Under the pieces are notes generated by a model. The model did not search any database, was not told where the DNA came from, and worked only from the letters and a program-made list of their open reading frames with translations. Positions 1 to 5,046 of a stretch of 5,046 bases of DNA are shown one piece after another (the stretch's first letter is position 1; every line of letters starts with the position of its first letter). Position numbers and translations under genes: made by a program. The stretch covers positions 6,459 through 11,504 of the forward strand of contig DPLS01000215.1 of the NCBI GenBank assembly GCA_003541875.1, read 5' to 3'. This DNA comes from Bacteroidota bacterium (lineage in GTDB: Bacteria; Bacteroidota; Ignavibacteria; UBA10030; UBA6906).

Positions 1-578
1 AGTTCCAGCTTCCTGATCTCATCTCTGAGCTGTGCTGCTTTCTCATAGTTCTCTTTTTCTATCGCCTCCTTAAGCTGCGAGTTGAGCTGTTCGAGCTTCG
101 TCATCTTTGGGGCTGCAGCAGACGGCTTGGACTTCTCTTTCTTTCCGGAGGCGTTTGGTAATTGTTCTTCTTCCTCCTCCTCTTCGGGAAGGAATGCCGC
201 TTCGTCCATTACCGCCGCAGACACGTAGATCTGAACACCGTAGCGAACCGCAAGAGCAATGGCATCGCTGGGACGGGAATCAATAAGCTGGCTGTCGATC
301 GTCAGCTTGGCGTAGAATGTTCCCTCACGCAGTTCATCAATGATGATATCCGAGATCTCGGCGCCAAACGATGTAATGATATTCTTGATGAGATCGTGGG
401 TCAGCGGTCGGGGAGGCTTGATGCCCTCCATCTCGAGTGCGATGGATTGAGCCTCGGCAGCACCGATTATGATGGGCAGTCTCCGGTTACCGTTGACCTC
501 CTTCAGAATCAGTGCGTATGCGCCCCCGCTGGCGGGATTCGTTGAAAGACCGAGGATGTCTACTTGAACCTTATCCAC
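1..578 (-). CDS. Bifunctional nuclease (DUF151) with C-terminal UVR motif, 3' end outside window
   Basis: The visible 192 residues have two parts. Residues 1-130 form a DUF151/bifunctional-nuclease domain, with the family motifs LGLS (9-12), GNRRLPIIIG (30-39), EAQSIALE (42-49), PPRPLTHDL (55-63), REGTFYAKL (84-92) and SRPSDAIALAVR (101-112). A run of seven glutamates (132-138) and a Lys/Ser/Ala-rich linker follow. Residues 162-192 look like a UVR motif, the helical hairpin UvrB uses to contact UvrC (LKEAIEKENYEKAAQLRDEI, 169-188). Characterised DUF151 proteins are reported to have DNase and RNase activity; the substrate here is unknown. The start is GTG at 578: an in-frame TAG lies two codons upstream (582-584), so no longer start is possible, and residues 3-12 (KVQVDILGLS) match the usual family N-terminus. 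The gene lies 65 bases after etfA and may be cotranscribed with it. The frame is open to the window edge, where the UVR hairpin is nearly complete, so little is probably missing. Confidence 0.93.
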   Translation of the reverse strand, partial: MDKVQVDILGLSTNPASGGAYALILKEVNGNRRLPIIIGAAEAQSIALEMEGIKPPRPLTHDLIKNIITSFGAEISDIIIDELREGTFYAKLTIDSQLIDSRPSDAIALAVRYGVQIYVSAAVMDEAAFLPEEEEEEEQLPNASGKKEKSKPSAAAPKMTKLEQLNSQLKEAIEKENYEKAAQLRDEIRKLE

Positions 579-584
579 TCCCTA

Positions 585-588
585 CTCC
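585..588 (-). promoter_or_regulatory. Shine-Dalgarno GGAG for the GTG start of the nuclease gene
   Basis: On the minus strand GGAG sits six bases before the GTG at 578, with a second purine run (AGGGA, 579-583) in between. The in-frame stop TAG at 582-584 lies between this site and the GTG, which fixes the GTG as the upstream limit of the gene. Spacing and sequence are typical of a working site. Confidence 0.55.
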
Positions 589-602
589 ACTTTTACTTCC
601 GA

Positions 603-625
603 GTCCTGATCATCAGCTTCAGGAC
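603..625. other. Small hairpin between etfA and the nuclease gene
   Basis: Arms 603-609 (GTCCTGA) and 619-625 (TCAGGAC) are perfectly complementary over 7 bp with a 9-base loop. It lies in the 65-base gap between the etfA stop and the nuclease start. No U-run follows on either strand, so it is not a canonical intrinsic terminator. It could be an intercistronic stabilising or processing hairpin, but a 7-bp stem can easily occur by chance in a window this size. Confidence 0.3.
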
Positions 626-643
626 GGGGAACATGACAATCGT

Positions 644-1618
644 TTATTTGCCCAGTGCTGCCTTTAGTTGTGTCGTCAACTCCGGCAAAACGTCAAACAC
701 ATCTCCTACAATTCCATAGTCGGCTATCTGAAAGATTGGTGCATCCTTGTCCTTGTTGATGGCAACGATGTACTTCGACGACGACATGCCGGCAAGATGC
801 TGCACCGCTCCGGAAATCCCGCATGCAACGTACATCGTTGGGGAGACCGTCTTTCCTGTTTGCCCAACCTGTTCATCGTGAGGGCGCCACCCGGCATCAA
901 CTACCGCTCGTGATGCTCCAACGCCGGCTCCTAATACATCAGCGAGAGATTCTATAAGGTTAAAGTTTTCCGGGCCTTTCATTCCCCGTCCACCAGAGAC
1001 AATGATATCGGCTTCAGTGACATCGGGGCGCCCAGCGGAAACTTTCACATCCTTCACAGTGCTCCCGAAATCGCTGGCATCAAGCACGACGCCGATCTTC
1101 TCCACTTTCGCCGAACCGTCTTGTCCCGCTCCAGCGGTGAACACGTTCGGACGAAGCGTAAACACCTTGCTCGCGGTTTTCACACGAACATCAATTAGCG
1201 CTTTGCCAGCATAGATGGGACGCGTGGCAACAATTTCTCCCGCTTCCACCTTCAACGCAACGCAATCGGCGGCAAGACCAGCTTCAAGCTTCACAGCAAC
1301 GCGTGGCGCGAGATCCTTCCCCATCTGGCTGGCAGGAAGGAAAACATATTGGGAGCCTTCTTTTGTTGCCACAGCCGCAATCACTTTTGCGAATGCCGTG
1401 TTTGAATGTTGCGCAAGTTTTGCATCATCTACAACCACAACCCTGGATGCCCCATACCCTCCAAGTATTTCCGCAATTCCTTCTACACCGCTGCCAATCA
1501 CGAGAGCAACACACTCGGCTCCGAGCTGGTCCGCGATCCCTCTCGCTGCTTTCACAGTTTCAAAGGAAGACTTCTTGAATTTGTTGTCACGCTGCTCAGC
1601 GAATGCGAGTATGTTCAT
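644..1618 (-). CDS. etfA: Electron transfer flavoprotein subunit alpha
   Basis: This is the FAD-binding large subunit of the soluble heterodimeric electron transfer flavoprotein, which collects electrons from acyl-CoA and related FAD dehydrogenases and passes them to ETF:quinone oxidoreductase. The 324-residue length is normal for the family. Residues 1-190 form the N-terminal alpha/beta domain, with [18 protein letters not shown] (91-108). The C-terminal FAD domain carries [12 protein letters not shown] (208-219), [11 protein letters not shown] (234-244), [11 protein letters not shown] (250-260), [15 protein letters not shown] (263-277), INKD (287-290) and ADYGIVGD (299-306), which is the classic ETF-alpha signature. 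R237, T254 and H274 line up by motif with the FAD-contacting Arg, Thr and His of human ETF-alpha. The ATG at 1618 begins the family-typical [10 protein letters not shown]; only a weak purine-rich stretch about 11 bases upstream could serve as ribosome-binding site. It follows etfB after a 65-base gap and is presumably cotranscribed with it. No frameshift or missing residue is seen. Confidence 0.97.
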   Translation of the reverse strand: MNILAFAEQRDNKFKKSSFETVKAARGIADQLGAECVALVIGSGVEGIAEILGGYGASRVVVVDDAKLAQHSNTAFAKVIAAVATKEGSQYVFLPASQMGKDLAPRVAVKLEAGLAADCVALKVEAGEIVATRPIYAGKALIDVRVKTASKVFTLRPNVFTAGAGQDGSAKVEKIGVVLDASDFGSTVKDVKVSAGRPDVTEADIIVSGGRGMKGPENFNLIESLADVLGAGVGASRAVVDAGWRPHDEQVGQTGKTVSPTMYVACGISGAVQHLAGMSSSKYIVAINKDKDAPIFQIADYGIVGDVFDVLPELTTQLKAALGK

Positions 1619-1683
1619 TGGGATTCAATTCTCTTTCTGTGTGCAATATCTTGGCTATCGAAACTCGGGATGGCAAAATCTGT

Positions 1684-2430
1684 TCAGATCACCTTTGCCT
1701 CTTCGTGGAGAAGTCGGATGAGTTCTGGAACGGCAGACTTGTCTGTTCCGAGTATTTTCCCGGCACCCTTTGCGGGTGGCTTCCTCATCTGGACTGTTTC
1801 CACCCTCAACTCGCTCTGCGCCGCTGATTTCTCTTCGATTGGTTTGCTCTTCGCAGCCATAATACCCTTCAACGACGGGTACCGGGGCTCATTCAATCCT
1901 TTTTGAGCTAGAAAAACTGCAGGGAGCGTTGTTGCCACGACTTCGTGGCCCCCTTCAATCTCCCGTTCACACACCGCTTTGCCATCCTGAAGTTCCAACT
2001 TGACAACGACTGCAACGGAAGGCAAACCGAGCATTTCTGCAACCAGGGTTCCAACCTGAGCATCATCATAATCGATTGACTGCCTGCCGAAAAGGACCAC
2101 GTCGGGATTTCGCTGCTTGATTTCCTCCGCAAGCCCAAACGCAACCCCAAACGAATCGCGCAGGCCATCATCCTTCAACAGAACAGCTTTGTCGACGCCC
2201 ATGGCCAACGCCTTTCGAAGTGTTTCCTTGTGCGCATCGCTCCCCAGGGTTATGGCCACAACTTCGCCTTTGAATTTCTCACGCATTCTCAGACCTTCTT
2301 CAATGGCAATCTCGTCGTACGGGCTGAGCATAAAATTGACACCGGCTTTGTCGATGCTGAGGTTGTCAGATGCCACTTTGATTTTCGCTTCAGTATCAGG
2401 GACGTGGTTGACGCAAACGACGATGTTCAT
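1684..2430 (-). CDS. etfB: Electron transfer flavoprotein subunit beta
   Basis: This is the small subunit of the electron transfer flavoprotein, partner of the EtfA encoded just downstream; it binds AMP in canonical ETFs or a second FAD in bifurcating ones. The product is 248 residues, a usual length. Recognisable parts are the N-terminal VCVNHVPDTEAKIKV (5-19), LSPYDEIAIEEGLRMRE (35-51), ALAMGVDKAVLL (74-85), FGRQSIDYDDAQVG (114-127), the region near the ETF-beta signature REIEGGHEVVATTLPAV (156-172), and LNEPRYPSLKGIMAAKSKP (179-197). The last matches the loop that docks on dehydrogenases in human ETF, with L187 as the probable counterpart of the anchoring leucine. The ATG at 2430 was chosen because the family N-terminus starts there and GGAAG lies five bases upstream (2436-2440). 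The open frame continues upstream to an ATG at 2592, but that stretch is Pro/Ser/Arg-rich, has no family similarity and overlaps the preceding gene. A promoter candidate lies 40-68 bases upstream of the start. Confidence 0.97.
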   Translation of the reverse strand: MNIVVCVNHVPDTEAKIKVASDNLSIDKAGVNFMLSPYDEIAIEEGLRMREKFKGEVVAITLGSDAHKETLRKALAMGVDKAVLLKDDGLRDSFGVAFGLAEEIKQRNPDVVLFGRQSIDYDDAQVGTLVAEMLGLPSVAVVVKLELQDGKAVCEREIEGGHEVVATTLPAVFLAQKGLNEPRYPSLKGIMAAKSKPIEEKSAAQSELRVETVQMRKPPAKGAGKILGTDKSAVPELIRLLHEEAKVI

Positions 2431-2469
2431 TGGTTCTTCCGTGTGAAAAGGATGTGTTGTACTAGGAGA

Positions 2470-2498
2470 AATATAGGGACTCGGGGGAAGAAATACAA
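2470..2498 (-). promoter_or_regulatory. Candidate promoter for etfBA
   Basis: On the minus strand a -10-like TATATT (2470-2475) lies 17 bases from a -35-like TTGTAT (2493-2498). The -10 box matches the sigma-70 consensus at five of six positions and the -35 at three. The same -10, read as TATATTTC, also matches seven of eight positions of the TAnnTTTG element known in Bacteroidota, with an upstream TTG. It sits in the 89-base gap between the DUF2851 gene and etfB, leaving a leader of roughly 30 bases. This rests on sequence alone; no operator was recognised. Confidence 0.4.
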
Positions 2499-2511
2499 GA
2501 CACGATCTAGG

Positions 2512-2573
2512 GGGACACCTCACGCGAAATCGCGCCGAGATTGCTCGCGAGCGCCGAGGCGAAGACGCGTCCC
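2512..2573. repeat. G+C-rich palindromic segment at the 3' end of the DUF2851 gene, possible dispersed repeat
   Basis: The segment is bounded by short inverted ends, GGGAC (2512-2516) and GTCCC (2569-2573). It contains a perfect 10-bp palindrome GCTCGCGAGC (2543-2552) and two direct copies of GCGCCGAG (2532-2539 and 2551-2558). Of the 54 bases 2520-2573, 37 are G or C, clearly richer than the surroundings. It encodes the last 15-16 residues of the DUF2851 protein, past the family's cysteine motif. It could be a small mobile palindromic element that supplied a new stop codon, or just a G+C-rich tail; one copy cannot decide. Confidence 0.22.
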
Positions 2574-4037
2574 TATCTCGCATTCGGAACATCGATCAGG
2601 AACGCAGAAAAACTTGAAGAGATGGATTGCGCCAAGCTGTTCAAGTGCCGATCTGAACATCAACTTCTCTTTCAACAATTGGCGATCCAACAATCTTGTG
2701 ATGGAGTTCCCTTGCAGCAGCGGAAACGATTCAAGCATGTTGTGCGCATTCTCCCGTACCGCTTGATCTTTGAACAGGCGCGCATACAATAGCACCACGG
2801 GAAGAAGACCGTTGGCCACCAAATCATTGACCCGCTCGAGGCCAAGCGACACTCCGGTCGCCGCAGGTGGTTTATCAAGCCGATAGTGATGACGCCAGAA
2901 TTCGTCCGGCTCGAAGCGAAATAGTTGGCGACACGACTCAAGACGCTGTTTTGATGAGAGCGCGTCGTTCTTGAAGAGCCCGACTACATTACGAAAGCCC
3001 TCCTCTGCAAAAAGGGCTGGCAGGAGGAAACACATTGAGGCAAGGCGCGCAGTTGGAAAGTTGCTCGGGCGGAGCCGAAAGAACAGCCAGTCGCCAGCTT
3101 GGAGCACACGACCTTTGTACAATTGACGAAGCTCTTTCCATTGCCGTTGTAGCGTACGCAGATAGACCCGGGCATGCTTGTTGGCAACCGTTCGCTCTGA
3201 GGGGAGCAGTCCGGCAGCGCCAAAGAGAAGAGCCATTACGGTGTCAGTACTGGAGAGACCGTTTTGCCGCAGCATGTTGAGCCGCATTGATTGCCCGAGC
3301 AGAAGGAATGGTTCCGTGTTCTTCGAGTATCCGAGTCCCTCCATAATTGCTTCGTACAACAGTTGTTCCCACAGCATCTTGTCGGCAAAATCCCGACGCC
3401 CGTATTCTTTTGTCGGCGGCGGGATTTCATCAGGACTGCCATAGTAGCGAGGATACGGCTCACGTATGATCAGCTTCTGTTCATCAACCAGCTCCTTGAG
3501 TCGCTCTTCATAGCGACGGATTTTCATCTCGATCCGTTCATGGGCAAGTCGCCGAATCCACGACCCAATGACATCCGCAGGGATACCATTGTTGAGCGTA
3601 TGGCACGCAATGGTCTTCTGCTGTTCGCTTCGTTCATCAGAAATTGCCCGCATCCAGGTAGCCCGAAGGGTATCATCAAGATAGGGATGGAGAACCAGTA
3701 GCGGAAGGAATCGCTTGCTCGCGGTACGCGATGGAGGTGCGAGCGGATCGGCCGTCAGGACTACGTGGAGGATGACTTTGTTGTAGTGCTGATCAGACTG
3801 GTGCAGGTGGGATTCCCACTCCTGGGCATTCTGATGCAACTCGACATCACCATAGAATGTAATATTGCCGATACGAATCCGCGCTCCGGTGAAATCCGGC
3901 CCGCCATCGCTGTTCGGCGTTCCGGGAAGAAGAATCTCCACCTTACGGCCATCAGATGTGTGAAGATTCCCGGCGCCGAACCGCTGATGCTGCCAGACCT
4001 GACGGAGGAACCGTTCGGGGATATGAGGTGTGTTCAT
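2520..4037 (-). CDS. DUF2851 family protein, function unknown
   Basis: This 505-residue product is recognised as DUF2851, an uncharacterised family common in Bacteroidota and relatives. The best conserved part is N-terminal: PERFLRQVWQ (7-16), LHTSDGRKVEILLPGTPNSD (25-44), GGPDF (46-50), GDVELH (63-68), and a WxxHxHxxDxxY pattern (74-85) leading into VILHVV (88-93). The Asp, Glu and His residues there (D49, E66, H68) on alternating hydrophobic strands resemble restriction-endonuclease-like folds; that is inference. The middle is largely helical, with a charged segment at about 161-190. Near the C-terminus is a cysteine cluster, C478, C483 and C486, followed by EIG, which may bind a metal. No signal peptide or clear membrane segment is seen, so it is probably cytoplasmic. 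The ATG at 4037 is preferred over in-frame ATGs at 4055 and 4073 because GGGAGG lies six bases before it and the family N-terminus follows directly. It lies 64 bases downstream of pyrF. The last 16 residues are Arg-rich and encoded by unusually G+C-rich DNA. Confidence 0.9.
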   Translation of the reverse strand: MNTPHIPERFLRQVWQHQRFGAGNLHTSDGRKVEILLPGTPNSDGGPDFTGARIRIGNITFYGDVELHQNAQEWESHLHQSDQHYNKVILHVVLTADPLAPPSRTASKRFLPLLVLHPYLDDTLRATWMRAISDERSEQQKTIACHTLNNGIPADVIGSWIRRLAHERIEMKIRRYEERLKELVDEQKLIIREPYPRYYGSPDEIPPPTKEYGRRDFADKMLWEQLLYEAIMEGLGYSKNTEPFLLLGQSMRLNMLRQNGLSSTDTVMALLFGAAGLLPSERTVANKHARVYLRTLQRQWKELRQLYKGRVLQAGDWLFFRLRPSNFPTARLASMCFLLPALFAEEGFRNVVGLFKNDALSSKQRLESCRQLFRFEPDEFWRHHYRLDKPPAATGVSLGLERVNDLVANGLLPVVLLYARLFKDQAVRENAHNMLESFPLLQGNSITRLLDRQLLKEKLMFRSALEQLGAIHLFKFFCVPDRCSECEIGTRLRLGAREQSRRDFA

Positions 4038-4057
4038 GAATGACCTCCCATTCATGA
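4034..4057 (-). promoter_or_regulatory. Hairpin with the Shine-Dalgarno in its loop and the DUF2851 start codon in its stem
   Basis: In the minus-strand transcript a perfect 9-bp stem forms between 4049-4057 (UCAUGAAUG) and 4034-4042 (CAUUCAUGA), enclosing the 6-base loop GGAGGU (4043-4048). The loop is the core of the Shine-Dalgarno and the AUG at 4035-4037 lies in the 3' arm, so folding would hide the start codon while showing the Shine-Dalgarno. The stem is A+U-rich (six A-U, three G-C pairs) and of modest stability, which would suit a temperature- or ribosome-sensitive switch. The structure is seen directly; a regulatory role is inferred. Confidence 0.5.
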
Positions 4058-4101
4058 CGAATGAAGAAAACAATGACAGGCGCTACGGTGGATCGAGCAA
4101 C

Positions 4102-4920
4102 TTAGAAGTATCGGTCGCGGTACCTGTTCATCTCATTGCACAGGGAAGCAACCGAGGAGCGGGCGGCATCGGCAAAGTCCTGCCCGCTCGACGCATAAAG
4201 AACGCTCCGACTTACATTGATGACAGCCATCTTCCCACCGGCATCGCAGCCGTGTCGGATTGCTGACTTCACGTCGCCACCCTGCGCACCGATGCCGGGA
4301 ATCAACAGAGGCATGCTGGGTACCAGTTGTCTTATCCGCTTCAATTGAACTGGGCGCGTTGCTCCGACAACAAGACCGACATTGTCGTTGTCGTTCCACT
4401 TCTTTGCCTTCGCGACCACGTGCTCGAACAGTGGCTTGCCTTTTGTTCTCATGTACTGAAAATCTTTCGCTCCCGGGTTTGAAGTGAGTGCCAGGACGAA
4501 GACACCCTTCTCCGGATCCTTTGCGAATGGTTGGACTGAATCCGCTCCCATATATGCATTGACTGTTGACGCGTCAAACTTGAACTCGCCTAAAAGAGAC
4601 TGCGCGTACATTTCTGCAGTATTCCCGATGTCTCCACGTTTCGCATCGCCGATCGTAATAACGCCCTGTGGAATACTGGCAAGCACGCCGTGAAGAGTTG
4701 ACCAACTCCGTTCTCCAAGCACTTCAAAGAACGCGAGGTTTAATTTATAGGCGCACACGAGGTCGCTGGTAGCGGCAATGATTTGCCGACAGAACTCTCC
4801 CACAGGATCATCATGGACGAGAAGGTCCTTTGGAATCTTCCTAAGGTCGGGATCGAGTCCGACGCAGAGAAGACTGTTCCTTTTCTCCTGAATTAGACGA
4901 AGCCTGGTGTTGAAACTCAT
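4102..4920 (-). CDS. pyrF: Orotidine 5'-phosphate decarboxylase, type 2
   Basis: The enzyme decarboxylates OMP to UMP, the last step of de novo pyrimidine synthesis, in the cytoplasm and without a cofactor. The 272-residue length and motif spacing fit the longer type-2 (sub2) family rather than the roughly 230-residue E. coli type. Visible motifs are CVGLDPD (19-25), YKLNLAFFE (58-66), GDAKRGDIGNTA (91-102), NAYMGADS (121-128), LTSNPGAKDFQ (145-155), LVVGATRP (183-190), PGIGAQGGD (208-216) and NVSRSV (235-240). K59, D92, K94 and D97 correspond to the catalytic Lys-Asp-Lys-Asp set, so it should be active. The ATG at 4920 is chosen because SFNTRLRLIQEKRNSLLCVG is the usual family N-terminus. 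A longer in-frame start at 5040 would add 40 unrelated residues and overlap the upstream gene. No clear Shine-Dalgarno precedes the ATG, as is common in Bacteroidota. The upstream gene ends 28 bases away, suggesting cotranscription. Confidence 0.97.
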   Translation of the reverse strand: MSFNTRLRLIQEKRNSLLCVGLDPDLRKIPKDLLVHDDPVGEFCRQIIAATSDLVCAYKLNLAFFEVLGERSWSTLHGVLASIPQGVITIGDAKRGDIGNTAEMYAQSLLGEFKFDASTVNAYMGADSVQPFAKDPEKGVFVLALTSNPGAKDFQYMRTKGKPLFEHVVAKAKKWNDNDNVGLVVGATRPVQLKRIRQLVPSMPLLIPGIGAQGGDVKSAIRHGCDAGGKMAVINVSRSVLYASSGQDFADAARSSVASLCNEMNRYRDRYF

Positions 4921-4948
4921 GGCAAAAACACGGGGATATGGTTGCAAA

Positions 4949-5046
4949 TCAATTCTTGATCCAGTGGGGAGCGCTGTCTCCTCTTGCAGAGAGCTTGATC
5001 TCCTTTTTGGTGTCAAGCGATAACAGGTAGATTCCAGCATTCTTTG
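4949..5046 (-). CDS. C-terminal end of a probable PD40/TolB-like beta-propeller protein, 5' end outside window
   Basis: Only the last 31 residues and a TGA stop (4949-4951) are visible, in a frame that stays open to the right edge of the window. The fragment contains IYLLSLDTKKEIKLS (5-19), then GDSAPHW (22-28) and a three-residue end. This pattern, a strand of the form IYxLxLDTxK, then KLS, a glycine turn and PxW, is what one repeat of a PD40 (WD40-like, TolB-type) beta-propeller looks like, and such repeats often end extracytoplasmic proteins in Bacteroidota and relatives. The other two minus-strand frames here are either closed by an early stop or are the spurious extension of pyrF. The assignment is tentative because so little is present; role and full size cannot be judged. 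It lies 28 bases upstream of pyrF. Confidence 0.6.
   Translation of the reverse strand, partial: KNAGIYLLSLDTKKEIKLSARGDSAPHWIKN

Noticed and set aside
162..545. A 127-residue plus-strand open frame opposite the nuclease gene
   Set aside because: Its N-terminus is the reverse of the polyglutamate codons and the rest is antisense to conserved DUF151 motifs.
1215..1721. A 168-residue plus-strand open frame opposite etfA
   Set aside because: It is antisense to a well-conserved gene, shows no recognisable family features and is best explained as a shadow of etfA codon use.
2431..2519. An intrinsic terminator after the DUF2851 gene
   Set aside because: C-runs and a direct GTGTC repeat are present, but no stem followed by a U-run could be found.
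2431..2592. A 54-residue N-terminal extension of EtfB from an ATG at 2592
   Set aside because: It is Pro/Ser/Arg-rich, has no resemblance to the family, overlaps the DUF2851 3' end and the promoter candidate, and the ATG at 2430 has its own GGAAG and the normal family N-terminus.
2230..2766. A 178-residue plus-strand open frame across the etfB start, the gap and the DUF2851 3' end
   Set aside because: It runs antisense over two real genes and a promoter candidate, has no recognisable motifs and no evident start signal.
4034..4051. A five-codon leader ORF (MGGHS) whose TGA overlaps the DUF2851 ATG
   Set aside because: Its ATG has no ribosome-binding site and the ORF is a by-product of the inverted repeat; too short to support alone.
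4038..4073. A 12-residue longer DUF2851 start at 4073, or a 6-residue longer one at 4055
   Set aside because: Neither has a Shine-Dalgarno, while GGGAGG sits at the right distance from the ATG at 4037 and the family sequence begins right after it.
4921..5040. A 40-residue N-terminal extension of PyrF from an ATG at 5040
   Set aside because: The normal family N-terminus begins at 4920, and another frame over the same bases gives a better protein end.

Overview
The window is an ordinary stretch of bacterial core genome, with every supported gene on the minus strand. In transcription order (right to left) it holds the 3' end of a beta-propeller-like gene, pyrF, a DUF2851 gene, etfB, etfA, and the 5' part of a bifunctional-nuclease/UVR gene that runs off the left edge. 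The base composition is about half G+C by eye. A type-2 PyrF, a DUF2851 protein and an etfB-etfA-bifunctional-nuclease run together suggest the Bacteroidota/Chlorobiota/Ignavibacteriota (FCB) group. This placement rests on remembered family distributions, not on a search.

Right part (4102-5046): a 31-residue C-terminal fragment resembling a PD40/TolB-type propeller repeat ends 28 bases before pyrF. pyrF encodes the last step of UMP synthesis and is complete. Sixty-four bases later comes a 505-residue DUF2851 protein (2520-4037) of unknown function. Its ribosome-binding site lies in the loop of a perfect 9-bp inverted repeat whose 3' arm contains the start codon. This is the most distinctive non-coding signal in the window.

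Middle and left part (1-2519): a short gap with a plausible promoter separates DUF2851 from etfB and etfA, which encode the two subunits of an electron transfer flavoprotein. A gap with a small hairpin then leads to a DUF151-type nuclease gene with a C-terminal UVR motif. The etf genes link FAD-dependent dehydrogenases to the quinone pool; pyrF and the nuclease belong to nucleotide and nucleic-acid metabolism. No shared pathway is evident.

I see no tRNA, rRNA, CRISPR array, insertion sequence, phage gene or canonical terminator, and no gap between genes longer than about 90 bases. I found no convincing new biological system. The best leads are the DUF2851 protein, whose N-terminal motifs hint at a nuclease-like fold and whose C-terminus has a cysteine cluster, and the hairpin over its start.
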